Positions 10,095 to 22,257 of a stretch of DNA of 64,000 nt are shown piece after piece. A program made the translations under genes and the position numbers. This DNA is from Sipunculus nudus (taxonomy: Eukaryota > Annelida > Sipuncula > Golfingiida > Sipunculidae): NCBI GenBank assembly GCA_026874595.1, contig CM049314.1, forward strand, positions 14,438,729-14,502,728, read 5' to 3'. The notes under the pieces are model-generated. The model ran no database searches. It was not told the origin of the DNA and worked only from the letters and a program-made list of their open reading frames with translations. Within the stretch, counting starts at the first letter, position 1. Each line of letters opens with the position of its first letter.

Positions 10095-12243
10095 GATATT
10101 TAATATCTTAAACCTTCTATAAGAAATAAGCCAAAAATCACAGATCCTATAAAATGCTCAAGTTGTCTGTCGTTTTTATACCTATTTGTTTAAAATATGT
10201 GTATGTGGGGGGGGGGGGGGACACTAAAATGGCCTCAAGTCATATTAAATTCATTGTGGCAAATGACAGAAGATGGTCTTGCCCTTAATGCTCTCACCAA
10301 TAATAACATCTGACCTGCACATGCGCAATCAACCCCCTATACCCCCCCCCCCCCCCCCCCCACCCACACTCCATCTCTTGGTTTTACATATTGTCAACAT
10401 TGGCATGTGCACTGTATAGATTAACAAGCTAATACATCACTCGCAGGGGCATAATGAGAAGTTTACCTACAAGTAGGATTAAGTGAAGTTCATTAAGTCA
10501 GATATCTCACACATTCCTACAAGTAAGGCAGGAGAATAGCTGGCTTAAATATATAAATAATTATGTCAGACCAACATGGGTCTGACTAATAATATGAGTG
10601 TACTGACACCTGTATATACAGTGTTTGGCTGTTGTATAATGTTGTAAATTACATAACTATCATAGTACAAGCCACCAAGTAAGTACACAACACAAAAGAT
10701 AATAAAGACACTTTGTACATCCTGTTACTGTCTCTTAGATTGTGTCCTACTGAAACAAGTAAGATGTTTTCATATGTAACCATTATTGGTATAATGTATA
10801 TAAAATGATTTATGCAGACATGTATGAGGTTGAGTGTTATATTTTATCTGGTAACAATTGAAATTTTGCTGAAGAGAGTTTCAAGTGTTCGAGTCTGAGT
10901 AGTTCTAACAGAGTTCTTGAGTCTGAAATCAGAAACATTTAAATTTTGTTCATTTCATGTTATTAATCAGGCCTATAAAAGTGATTTGTTTCAGACTTTT
11001 ATACAGTTTGTTTGCACATTAAAGTTCAACAGCATCCTCTCACATGCCTGATTACCTTAAATGTGAGACAATTATGATATCATAAATTAAATGCCTTGGA
11101 TATTTCTGGAAAAAGACGTTAAATATTTCCTTGTAGAGTGCCTCTAGGGTAACAAGTATTCAAGTTTAAGTTAGATCATTGAGTGTTCAAATCCAAAATT
11201 ACCAACAATTTCAGCACTACATTGAATTCTGGATAGAAAATACAGAAATGAGTTATCTTCTTCATACAACCAAAATCATACATACTATTATATTTTATAA
11301 ACCAATCTTACAGACACCTCTTCTTTTGAGCCTGGTCTCTGTTTTACAGATACCTTGCTTCAGTGGGATGTCTGTCCTGCTATATCATGCATTTTGAACA
11401 GGGGCCAATGTGATAGGACTGAAGTCATAATAGCCTATTAAATCCTTCGTGACAGTGTTAAACAGTTAACAGAAATCGAAACTGTTCCCATGCCTTATCA
11501 AAAAGAAAACGCACAAGAAGCACAAGAGGTTGACGAGCATTTATTTGATTGGACAGATGCTCCATGTCTCCCATTGCCAGAGAGTTGGTCTAAAAATAGT
11601 TTTCGCCGCCGCGTCGATGTGATGTACACGAGCCACATGATTGGTTCAGTTGTCTTTTGATTATTCATGAAATCGCCTGCTTCAGGGTTTCCTTAACGAG
11701 TGTCTCTTCTCAACCAGACTCAAACTTTCCTCCCATTAAGATGCAAAGATGGGGCGTATTATGGTGTGGGCAATGTTCGACCTTTAAAGTCCGGTCGTTA
11801 ACCTTTGCAGTTAATGTAAAACATCTCCGAAGTTTAATTCTTGGCAAGATCTGCACATATTTAATGAAGTACGAGAGTCGGAGAATTTGATGGAACTCGC
11901 TATGAATATTTCCCAATATAGTGTCGCCTGTTTCGGCAAAATTTGTGCGAATTTAATTAGATAAGATGTTACAATACTTCTGTCGTGCGTATAATGCACT
12001 TTCGTAGTGCTTCTATTTAGTTTAAAATGTCAGAAACGTCTCACTTTATATAGGTATTGGTGGTGTCGCCCAGAAAACCTTATTGTTAAAAGCAGCGGTT
12101 AAAACAAAGGGAGATATTGGACAACTGCTGTATATATCTGCTTCGTAAGGTGCATAGTCACAGATCGTATGTAAAAATAATAAACATACAGTTTAGTGGG
12201 TAATCTGCGAAGCGTCTGACAAACCAAGGTCAAATATGTTTCA
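10095..12243. other. Intergenic: G14 and C20 tracts, hairpin, decayed repeat, no gene seen
   Basis: A G14 run lies at 10207-10220 and a C20 run at 10342-10361. A perfect 8-bp hairpin GTCAGACC-AACATG-GGTCTGAC is at 10565-10586. The rest to 11650 is AT-rich unique-looking sequence without a convincing frame. The 60-77 aa ORFs here have no recognisable features. Confidence 0.7.
11657..12012 (+). repeat. Decayed relative of the element at 7454-8000
   Basis: The right end (TGTCGTGCGTATAATGCACT then TTCGTAGTGCTTCT) matches that of 7454-8000. A CATATTTAATGAAG... segment at about 11855 aligns with the CATATTTAATGAGGTCAGAG segment at 7793, but its DR1 has been lost by substitutions. Left boundary uncertain; GGCGTATTATGG at 11752-11763 may be an internal or older end. 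Confidence 0.5.
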
Positions 12244-12446
12244 GGGGCGGATCCAGGATTAAGGAAAAGGGTGGGTCTAAGCCTTATGAAAAACCTTAAA
12301 AAAAGGTTCACAGGTCGGAAAAAAAGGGGGGGGGGCGGCGGTCTATGCCGCGAAAAGTGGTCTGAAACCCTTAAAAAAGGTTGCCGCGCCTGGAAAAAGG
12401 GGGGGGGGGGGGGGGGGTGCGGACCCTCCCCTGGTTCCGCTTCCGA
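12244..12446. mobile_element. Short inverted-repeat element (GGATCCAGGA family), copy 1
   Basis: It starts GGGGCGGATCCAGGATTAAG and ends CCTCCCCTGGTTCCGCTTCC, so GCGGATCCAGG and its complement form terminal inverted repeats. A second copy is at 33334-33479 in the same orientation, with the same internal order: GGAAAAGGGTGGGTC-like, TGGTCTGA, TTAAAAAAGGTTG, long G tract, GGACCC. G tracts are 12329-12338 and 12400-12418. No ORF of its own; non-autonomous. Confidence 0.7.
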
Positions 12447-12700
12447 GTTTAAAGTTACTGTGGAAGTGGTTTTGTTAGCGGGCTTTTTATTTTCGCGGGA
12501 GCATTATTTGCGCTAAATTAAGAACCCGCGTTATTTCGTCCCCGACATGTCCGTGTAGTTTACTTTTTTACCGTCAGGTTCCGACATTATTGTTAGATAC
12601 AAGAAAAGAGTAATGGCGAATTGATTAGACAATGATGTTTCATAAAGATCGTTTATGTTTTATGAGGCACTGGGAAATTGAGCAACACTTTTTATATACA

Positions 12701-15700
12701 ATTTTTAGCTCAGCTGACTATAAGTCATCTGAGCTATAGTCATGGTCCATTGTCCCTCGTCCGTCCGTCTGTCTGTCTGTCCGTCCGTCCGTCCGTCTGT
12801 CTGTCTGTCCGTCTGGATGTCCGTCCGTAAGACTGGCATGTTTCGACAACGTTGGACCTACGAATCTGAATTTCGGCATACAGTTAGATGTCCCCATAAT
12901 CTCCTACCATGCCAAAAATTGGGTCAATAGGACTTCGTTCCTTTGAGATATTAAGGAAAGACCTCAATTTTTTATTAGAAATCTATTTTCACACTTCAGG
13001 ACTGCCTAATATCAAAACCACACATCTGGTTTTCTTCATATTTACCATAAATATTCCTCTATATAGTTCCTATGTACATGCCAGATATTAAGTCAGTATT
13101 ATATGATTTAAAAAAGTTATGGGCCCAAACATAATGGACTTTGTAAAAAAATCAGGAAGATATTTGGTCACTTAAGACCAAAAGTGTTAAAGGTAGGGAC
13201 TTTTTTTCCTGTAATACAACTTTAATTAATCAAAATTTAATTGTATACCAAAAATTAGATCAAAATCTGTTAATTTTTTTTAAATATTGGCAAAAATATA
13301 AAATTGGTACCTTAAATTTTGGCCAACTTTGGCCATGGCACGTTTTTTTCCAGTAAGTACTGTGGATTTTATTTTCACACCATATATACATAAGGATTTA
13401 ATCTGTTAAAATCTGAAATTTGAAAATAAAAGCTGCAAAATTAGGCTAGTTATTGAATTTTTTTTGGAGGCTCTTGTTGTATTCCCTTACATTGTCAAGC
13501 AGTCCACTTTGATGACTGTAGGTCATTCAGTGCACATCTCTATGCTCCCCAGGCTGTTGACATAATTTTAGATGTCCCCAAAATCGCCTACCATACCGAA
13601 AATTGGGTCATTAGGACTTTGTTACTTCGAGATATTAAGGAAAAAAAACTCCGTTTTCCATAAAAAAAAGCCATTGTTACACTTCAAGGCTGCCTAATAT
13701 CAAAACCACTGATCTGTTTTTGATCGTATTTAGTATTCACATTCTTTTATACATTTTCTATGAACATACCAAAAATAAGGTCAGTATTGGGTATTATTTT
13801 GAAGTTATGGGCCAAAACATAATGCAATTTTTTAAAAAATCAGGAAATATATTTACTCACCTAACATGAGAATCGCTGAACCTAGAGACTTTTTTTCAGG
13901 AATATAACTTTATTTAATCAAGATTCAATTGTTTACCCAAAATTAGATCTGAATTTTGCAAATTTTCAAGTTATTAGCATAAATAAAAAATCAATACCTT
14001 AAATTTTGTCCAACTTTGGCACTGTTGATTTAATTTTCCCAGCATATATGCATAAGGATTTAATCTTTTAAAATCTGAACTTTCAAAAGAAATTGATTGG
14101 AATGAATAGCTTTTATTCATGTTTTCATACACCATGTCAAGTGTTGTTTATATCTAGCCCACCTAGTAGTACAGCCTTCACTTGCATTATGTAACCCACC
14201 CCAGGCAGCTTACCTTGGCCCAGCTTGGCCACTACTAGCAGGCTTCCCCTCTGCCCTGCACTCATCCCCCCAGCTGGTGCATAAACTAGATGAATGTTAT
14301 AATTTTTCTGTATTTTATTTTATTCTTGGACATGCTACATTTTAAATTTTGTATTGAACCACCAGGGTTACAATGATTAAAGTGTACATTTATTTGTGTC
14401 CACAAAGTGGTGTATTGCTGTGAAAGTGTGGATGTTCATGAGATAAGTAATTCCTTACTTCAGAAGAGTAAAAACTTCACCAGGTGTGAAATTGACTATT
14501 AATTCCAGTAATTAATTAAAACTGGGATAGTAATTAGCACAATGATATTGTTTGTCCCTCATTCAACCAACAGTGTGTATACTTTATTTGAAAAGATGTT
14601 TTATTTTATCAAATTTACTTTTATTTTATTTTGGTGAATAAAAAATTAAGCATGTCCTGAAAACTCCAATGTGCAAAACTTTTTAATAGTGATTCAAGGA
14701 ATATTCTTGTAGATGCCATGTTGTGGCATTATTTTCTTTTAAAATCAGTTTAAACATTTATGATTTAAAAATAATAAAATATGTGTATGCATAATATGAC
14801 CCAATGTTTTTTACTCTGTATATATAATGATTGCAACTTTTGCAACAATTCTAATATTTTAACTTATATTTTCAGATTTTTTAATTAAAAATTTATAAAC
14901 CTGTAAATAAAAAAATGATTCAGATAAAAACTTCTTAATGGAAAAAGTGGATCTGCTTAAAAAAATAGTATTATATATAAACTTAAATGCATTATTCTCT
15001 TGAAAGTGAAATAAAGGTATTAGTCCATTCTGTCCACTTGCCTGTCCATCTGTAAATTTTCGTATGCAACACAGTATCTCAAAACTTTTACTGTTTTCTT
15101 CATGACAGTCTTGTCAGAGTATTAGTTTGCAATCATATATTTAGAACTTTACTATAACCAAGTAGGAGGGCCCCTTTCCTCTTAGCTTTTCATATTCTTA
15201 TATAAATGAAAAACATTACAATAGAATATTTCTACATTCACCTTCGTGCTGCCCTCACTTTTCCCTTCTCCGAACCCCATCCCAAAGTTAGCCTCGGTAA
15301 GCAAGAACAAGATGAATCAGATATATTCATACTTTAATATTTTGTATAACTATTCTTCCATAGGTACCTATGTACATGCCAGAAATTATGTCAATATTGT
15401 GTAATATGTAGACATAGTCGGCATCACAATAATGTACCTTGTCAAGACTAAAGAGATATTGTGTCATACAGTCACATATTCATAAATCACTTCATCAGCA
15501 TAGTTAATCATAACATCATATCTGTCAAATTGAACGCTTGCAGACTACCATACACTTTAGATCCTTCAACAATTAGCCTTATCATCATTCTACTACTGCT
15601 TATTACTGCTGTCATTGCATTCATATTTGCTCAAATATATCACAATTTTCAACCCCTCCTAAATAAATAAAAAATAAACCACTTTATTTGACTCTATTAA

Positions 15701-15890
15701 TCCATCAGTCAGGTAATTTCATTTATCATTTACTCACATATTACATTACATTCCTTTATAATAGCCCAACATGTACATGATATTCATAAGCTTTATCGAC
15801 TCGATATAGTATCACAGTGGAGAAACATTTATAGTCCAATCACGATCAGCTGAGCGCCGTGACCCATGGGTCCCTTGTTGTTGTTGTTGT
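12701..15890 (+). repeat. Repeat family B compound, with internal duplications
   Basis: The left end TTTTTAGCTCAGCTGACTAT then AAGTCATCTGAGCTATAG is followed by a CCGT/CTGT tetranucleotide tract (12763-12830). The right end is CAGCTGAGCGCCGTGACCCA-TGGGTCCCTTGTTG at 15846-15883, running into (GTT)n. Inside, a block at about 12883-13440 is repeated at 13570-14100 (shared landmarks: TAGATGTCCCC, AAAATTGGGTCA, GAGATATTAAGGAAA, CTGCCTAATATCAAAACCAC, ATAAGGATTTAATCT). A third fragment of the block is at 15355-15460. An internal GGAGGCTCTTGTTG at 13469 could be the true end of a first element, so this may be two or more adjacent copies rather than one 3.2-kb element. No long ORF survives. Confidence 0.65.
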
Positions 15891-16747
15891 GGAACTATTC
15901 TACAATTTACTCGCACGTCAAACAGCGTGTCTGGATGTCGTACCATAGCGTCACCAAACGTGATTACTCCTAGTTTTTACGTATTGTTTACCTCGTGCAA
16001 TCACGGTTCCCACTAGCCCGTAGGATGTACGCAGTCACCCGAAGCTTGTTAGGTGGAAGGTAGGTTGCGTCACAAACCTATCTTTTATGTAATCGTAAAA
16101 AAGTATTGATAATTTGATACAAATTTAAAATCCCACACATACTGATTTGCGCGAAAATATGAACTGCACTATTGCTGTAAAATGGAAAAAGCGCGAAAAT
16201 TCAGTCGCGCCAAATTAACCATTTCCACCGTATGTTCTACATTATTGTCCCGCAACAGATTTGGCTGCGCAGTTAGTCAGTGGTGCCATCTGTCAGCCTC
16301 ATTCCGAACTATTTCATGAGAACCGTTCTTTTCATCCCACTGCATTTTTAATCTTCAGTTTATCAAACATCTGAGTTAGCGGAGTTAAGGGTCGTGGAAG
16401 TTTAAGTAGACTTTTTATTATGTTTTCATGTTAATTTTTTTTTGTACAGACTTGTGAATATATATATACATGTATATGGTATTTTAGAAATTTAGACGCG
16501 TTTTAGAAATTTGGAAGAGCAGCTCTTGACGTGAACAAAGCTCCGAACAAACGATCCTGAACGGGAGAGCGAGGGGAGTAATAACGGATGTGTCTGTCTG
16601 TCTGTTTATTTTTTTTAAACGCCTGTACAGACCTGTAGTCCGTTTCCTTTTGAATATTAGTATTCTGTATCTCATTCGGAGATTCACCGTATCTCGGAAG
16701 TATTGTATCTCTGAGGGCAAAGGAATGTTGATAGTACCAAAAAAGGT

Positions 16748-16812
<65 letters not shown>

Positions 16813-18098
16813 GTTTGCGATAAATTTCCTACGGTGTATCACGTCCTGATATCGATTAGGGCTGGAACAAGAAGGCGACAAAGCCCCCCCCCCCCCTCCC
16901 CCCTTCACACACGTACACTTTTTGGCAAAGGGGGATGGTAAATGTAATCATCCCACCACTATTCAGAGAATAATATTTCTATATTGCAAATGAAATATAT
17001 TAATAAATGGATGTATATAGACTGGGTTTCATTTATGAGTTAACTGTCTGAAATACCATATATAAACCTAGTTTAGAATTATCTTATGATGGAAACATAA
17101 TTCCTTATTTTCTCAAACCTTAGACTTAATTGTAATACATCTAAAATGAGTCATACAGACGCCAATATATTTGAAATGTGTCATACAGACGCTAAAAGAC
17201 GGAGTTCTTTTTCTTATTTACACATATTGTAGAATGTCTGGTACATCAAGTGTTTGTGTAGTTATCGTTGTCGTACAGCGCCCAACCAGAAGTCGGCTTC
17301 ATGATTATCTTTTAAGACGTGGGGACATGTTCAGCTGTTCTTTGAGACCATAAGATTCTGCAAACTGGTGAACAACATTATGGCATAAACGACATGCATC
17401 TGAAGGCTATACAGACCAAAATACTCCTGTATGCAGATGTAGACACCCCCTTCATGAACTACCAACGTTTCTTTTCATATAAATTTTCAATCTATTTACT
17501 AATACATCCCTCGGGTGCTGGCATCTGGGAGCTGATTTCTGAACTAATCTTCTCTTCTCTTCTGGCACATTTGAACGCTACAGCCCGATAGGCACCGGGA
17601 GATCACGAATTAAAACAATGCTCAATGTGCATCTCATTAATTCAGATTCACACAAGCATGCAATTACTTACACACGGACACACACAGAGCATTTATATCT
17701 CTGTATATGCATTCATAAATTTGGCCTGATTGTAAATGGACATAATTGCAAGGCTAAAATGCATGAGCATTGGCGACAGTAGGAATAGAAGGCTTACATT
17801 TTCTGAAGGTAATTCACTGAAAAAAAGTGAAAAATATACCCGTCTCCACAGGGAGCCAAGTGAAAATGAAATCTTTCAGGCAGAGCTCCCCCTTCATTAT
17901 TTCTCCATTTCGAAATATGCATGATCATCAAATAAATATAGTGTTTAGTATTGCCGATATAAAAAGGGCTGTCTGCGCATTAAATTCTCACAGCCCCCGT
18001 CACATGCATAAAAAATTAAATGTTAAGCCATTATAAATAATTTCTTATGTGATACAGCACTTAAGTAATAAGAAAATTTAAGACGTTAAGTTCTCTTA
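15891..18098. other. Intergenic: (TA)n at 16750-16809 and C tract, no gene seen
   Basis: Contains a 60-bp TA microsatellite (16750-16809) and a C-rich run CCCCCCCCCCCCTCCCCCC near 16885-16905. Sequence around 15900-16080 is richer in GC with no introns or frames that I can support. ORFs of 60-78 aa here either run through the TA repeat or lack any recognisable composition. Confidence 0.6.
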
Positions 18099-18425
18099 AG
18101 GCCAAAATAAAAAAAGGTATGGTTCTCAGGCACTTTTTTTCAGAAATCAATGCGGGCGGGCGGTTTTTTTATTTTTAATTTTTTGGTATGTTTCGATGAA
18201 AATGTCCAATGATAAGGGAAAAGCGTGATAATAACAGATTTTTTTTGTGGCTAATCAAGTAAAAGCACTAAATAACAAAGGAAATTGTATGATTTTATCT
18301 TCATGAGCGGCTGCACCTCAAAATTGGTAAGTTTCTATTGAAAATCAAAATAAAAAGTTTTGATGCGGGGTTTAAAATTGATGCGGGCGGTGCCTGAGAA
18401 CCATACCTTTTATTTTTTTTGGCCT
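18099..18425. mobile_element. MITE with ~35-bp terminal inverted repeats
   Basis: Left end 18099-18133 (AGGCCAAAAT...AGGTATGGTTCTCAGGCAC) and right end 18390-18425 (GTGCCTGAGAACCATACCTT...GGCCT) are complementary apart from the lengths of A/T runs. The 327-bp element also carries GATGCGGGCGG-like motifs just inside each end. There is no ORF, so it is a non-autonomous DNA element. Flanks are TTA on the left and AAT on the right, with no clear target-site duplication. Good agreement between the arms suggests fairly recent activity. Confidence 0.85.
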
Positions 18426-19535
18426 AATGATTGCATAAAAGGACTTTTCTGTTAATCGGAAAAATTGGCAATAGTTTACAATTCTTCTTAGAAATGTTCC
18501 CCTTTAAGTATCTTAGGTGTGGTTAAGTTCGCCGATTACGTCCGGAAGTTCTATGGGCTGATTCGTGGAAATGGTCCATTGCTCATTATTCTTGTTTCAT
18601 AGTTCAGCTTTTTCTATAACAAATCATATTTAAATCAATTTTGAATTCAGATTAAGAAGGTTTTGGCTTTTGAGATTTTTTTGAGTGCAGTTTATGTAAA
18701 CCATGAATTTTTTCGGAACATTAAGTTTTTAGAATCGTCTGGGCTCGATTATACCATGAAAAATGTGCGTCTGTTCTTTTTCTTGTAATGATTTTCAAGG
18801 ACCAGAGCGCTTTGAAAAGAAATATTTTTCAAGTAAAGGGATTTAATTGCGTTGAGATACCAGTGCAATGTAATTTATGCATTATATCATAGGAACGAAA
18901 ATTAAACATATGCACAGCAAGTGTATCAATTATAGTTGCTTAATTTGCACCATTAAGATATCAGATTATCCTATGTGACCAGGATGCATGTTTACATATA
19001 CCAGATTTCTGACAAATATTGAAAAGAAAACAAAACGACATAAAATGGACCGAAAGAGGGAAAAATGGGACTGTTGTCAAGTAATTATCGACAATAACAC
19101 TTTGTTTCTGTTTGAAACCTGTTGAAAACTACCCCGACACGAGAAATTAAGCTATGCCCATGGCAGCCCGAGCTGCCGTAATTTCCCAGAACATAAACGG
19201 ATTATCTGGTTTCCTGGATAGGTATATGCGTTATCACTGCAAAAGAACAGAGCAAGTTGAACAAAACGAGTACATAATATGAAAATTAAAAATAATGGCA
19301 CTCAAGAGATCTAGATTCGCCCGAACAGCACATCATAATATTCTAAATTCTTATAGATCCAGTACTGATTTTATGGTTAGATCTATATAAAGTCTTAGAA
19401 ATACTCTACATTGGTTCGTTTCACGTGCATTGTGCATCTAACTCGGTGGTACAGTTCAGAGCATGGTACATACTTTCTGCATCGATCCAAGACATTGTAA
19501 AACAGTTCTGGAACATTAAATTAATACACCAACAC

Positions 19536-19538
<3 letters not shown>
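18426..19538. other. Intergenic AT-rich sequence, no gene seen
   Basis: I see no ORF above 60 aa, no repeat with a partner in the window and no RNA gene in this stretch. Confidence 0.6.

Positions 19539-19600
<62 letters not shown>
19539..19600. repeat. (TA)n microsatellite
   Basis: About 60 bp of uninterrupted TA. The two minus-strand ORFs through it (YIYIYI tails) are artefacts of the repeat. Confidence 0.95.
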
Positions 19601-19602
<2 letters not shown>

Positions 19603-19884
19603 AACGGGGTGCACATAAAAGCGGACCGTACTGTCGGCGCGGTTTGAACGCCGGACGTGCGCCACCGACATAGGTTCGAATCCGGAATTGGCCCAATATT
19701 TTCCCCTGAGCAAAACGTTACCAAACAAATGGGGCTCGTCAAATCATCAAATGGGGAATGATGGCAAAACTTTATGGCTCCATGGCGGGGATTATGGCGT
19801 TTGATATTCTCTAGGTGTTTCGGAAACTGAAGAGAAAAAAAACCCACCTTGGACGGGCATCTTCAACTCACTGTCATAGCTAAG

Positions 19885-19960
19885 CAGGGCATCGAACTCG
19901 CATCGCTAGCGGAGAGGATCAAGCGTTTAACCCTATGACTCACCAGGCACAAATTCGTGT
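19885..19960 (-). mobile_element. tRNA-like (SINE head) sequence
   Basis: On the minus strand TGGTGAGTCATAGGGTTAA resembles an internal pol III A box, followed about 30 nt later by GAGTTCGATGCCC, close to the B box GGTTCGANNCC. No intact acceptor stem is seen, so a working tRNA gene is unlikely and a tRNA-derived SINE fragment is the better reading. A plus-strand exact B-box match, GGTTCGAATCC at 19673-19683, lies in the same segment but lacks an A box at the right distance. Confidence 0.4.
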
Positions 19961-20387
19961 CGGAAAGAATCACAGCTTGGCGAGTTGGATTCATTACAAA
20001 AACGTCTGAGCGATATGGCTTATAGAATTATTAATGCAGGTTGGCATGGACCTAGCAGGAATCATTCCCACGAGTAGTTTCCCTGACAAAAATCGCACTA
20101 GAATGTCTTCAGCGCTTTTTTTCAAATGTTTCCATCGGTGCTTTTTAAAAGCTCAGGTGTTAAAAGCACACGACTCCATAAATGTGTCTGTAATATGCAA
20201 GCCTATAATGCACACTGAAAATTGTTGACAAGAAAATTTTCTTATAATTAAGAAACAACATACATTTTGATGAAACGAAAACATCGTTTCCTGAAGATGG
20301 GAATATGACCACTATAGTCGAACAAGGTCACCCAAGAATATTATCTTGACTTCCAACTTGTTTCATTTTGAATAAACGGATATCACT

Positions 20388-20760
20388 GTGCATTGTGTTT
20401 CTGGCAAATTAATTATATTTCGTCGCTTTGACCGACTCGCTTACCCTGGGCATCGATAGGTAATTTTTCATATAAAAATTAACAGCAAAATCATAATCTC
20501 GTTAGCAATAATCAGCTCTATGTATCTAATCATTTATAAACTTGCTTAAATATAATATCCCATATTTCAGACATCAGTGACTGATACAGTACAAATGAGG
20601 GTACCGTGCATTGTGTTTCTGGCAAACTAATTATATTTCGTGGCTGTGACCAATAACTTACACTGGGCATCGATAGGTAATTTTTCATATAAAAAATAAC
20701 AGCACAATCATATTTTCCTTAGCAATAATGAGCTCTATGCATCTAAATAAGGGTAACGTA
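20388..20760 (+). repeat. Two-copy tandem duplication, period 218 bp
   Basis: Copy 1 starts at 20388 and copy 2 at 20606, both with GTGCATTGTGTTTCTGGCAA, then CTAATTATATTTCG, CTGGGCATCGATAGGTAATT, TTTCATATAAAAA and AGCTCTATG. Copy 2 lacks the last ~60 bp. Divergence is modest. No ORF spans it. Confidence 0.85.
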
Positions 20761-22088
20761 CTTATTTCTAAAACTCTGCCAAGAAAAAAGCCTGAAGGAA
20801 TGATTTGTTTCTTCGAGTGACCCCTTTTTCACTCTGTACTAAGACAAGGGGTTTTATTTGTTTTCGCAGCAGCGTCTGGTCCAATAAACCTAGGAGGTAT
20901 CGGTATATTGGTGCCATAACCAACACACACGCTTCATGACGCCGTGTTTATGTGGTCATCACCTGGGGATGCCCCTGGCCACAACATGATTTATGTGGAT
21001 ATTCATTTCTTGAATTGCGCTCCTAAAAGATAGCAGGCTGTTATTACAGATATAAACTAAAAAAAAAACTTATGTTTGTGTTATGATTCACGTGTTATCA
21101 CGCACTCAAACACGCATATACTTGCACAAGGCACGTTATGTTCTTTCAAAGTTTGCAGAGACAAGTTTCCCTGTTAATACATTTTCCTGTGCCAACAAGC
21201 TGAATCAGCAATTTTAAAATAAAACAATTTTAAGGCCCCTGCTGGCAAGTGGTCAGTCCTTTTTTTTTTTTTTTTTGGTATGGAGTACTATCTCAAAATC
21301 CTATAAAATAAACCCTAGGGGCATTATATATGCACCTTTATTTTTTAATTTTACTTTTACTTATAAAAGAAAACATATGGTCACGTTATTCTCTTGGCTA
21401 ATTGCTGAACAAATTTTCTCAGCTTGCATTAAAGTATATTGTATTTTCTGTTCTTCCAAGCTTATATATACAGGTGGATATGAGGGGATGTAACGGACTT
21501 AAGATTGTTGCACAGTTTGCGACAAAAAGAAAGAAATGTACGTATCCCATTTCATGTGACTTTAAATTTTAAAAATTTTATTTCAAAGTTGAATAAAATA
21601 ATGCTGCAAATTTCAAAATGCCATATTTAATAGAAACATTTTCCTCGTGCAAAATAGTCATTTAAAATATTAAAAATAACAGTCAACATATATTCGGCCA
21701 TACACATCAGTACATAATCTGCAAATGTGTTGCTACCCTAAAAAATGGGGAGAGGGCTCTCTGTAGAGAGTTAATTAATGTAACTGTATAGAAGGCCGAT
21801 GAGGGTACCCTCGACGAAATAAGCTTGAAATAATCGAGGGACAACGTTTCTAACAAATGTCATATTAACCCGTGAATTAGGACTCGAGTCAGGATTTGGT
21901 CTCGAGTCCACGTTTTCAGTGACTGTGACTCAGACGTGAGGGTGTTGGATTCGGGCCTGTATTTGGACTCGAAAGTGATGAATCACGAAATCAGGCCGAT
22001 CGAATCGATTTCGATTCCAATAGAAAAAGATTAAGGTAAACTTACAGTATATTAAAAACAAATTACAAATAGAATATTAAAAAATTAG
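20761..22088. other. Intergenic, no gene seen
   Basis: AT-rich sequence without a supported frame. At 21880-21980 there are GACTCGAGTC and related words that resemble the nearby minisatellite (22258-23070), perhaps its decayed edge or the sequence it arose from. Confidence 0.55.

Positions 22089-22183
<95 letters not shown>
22089..22183. repeat. (TA)n microsatellite, 95 bp
   Basis: A short CA start, then TA with one C interruption at 22120. This is the longest TA tract in the window. Confidence 0.95.
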
Positions 22184-22184
<1 letters not shown>

Positions 22185-22257
22185 CTAATATTAGAATGCA
22201 CAAGGTGATCTCGAACTTCCATCTAAAATTTCTTTGGACAAGGATGTTTGCATTGGA

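Noticed and set aside
19660-19690. Exact pol III B box GGTTCGAATCC suggesting a tRNA gene
   Set aside because: No A box at the right distance and no acceptor stem; at best part of a SINE-like composite.
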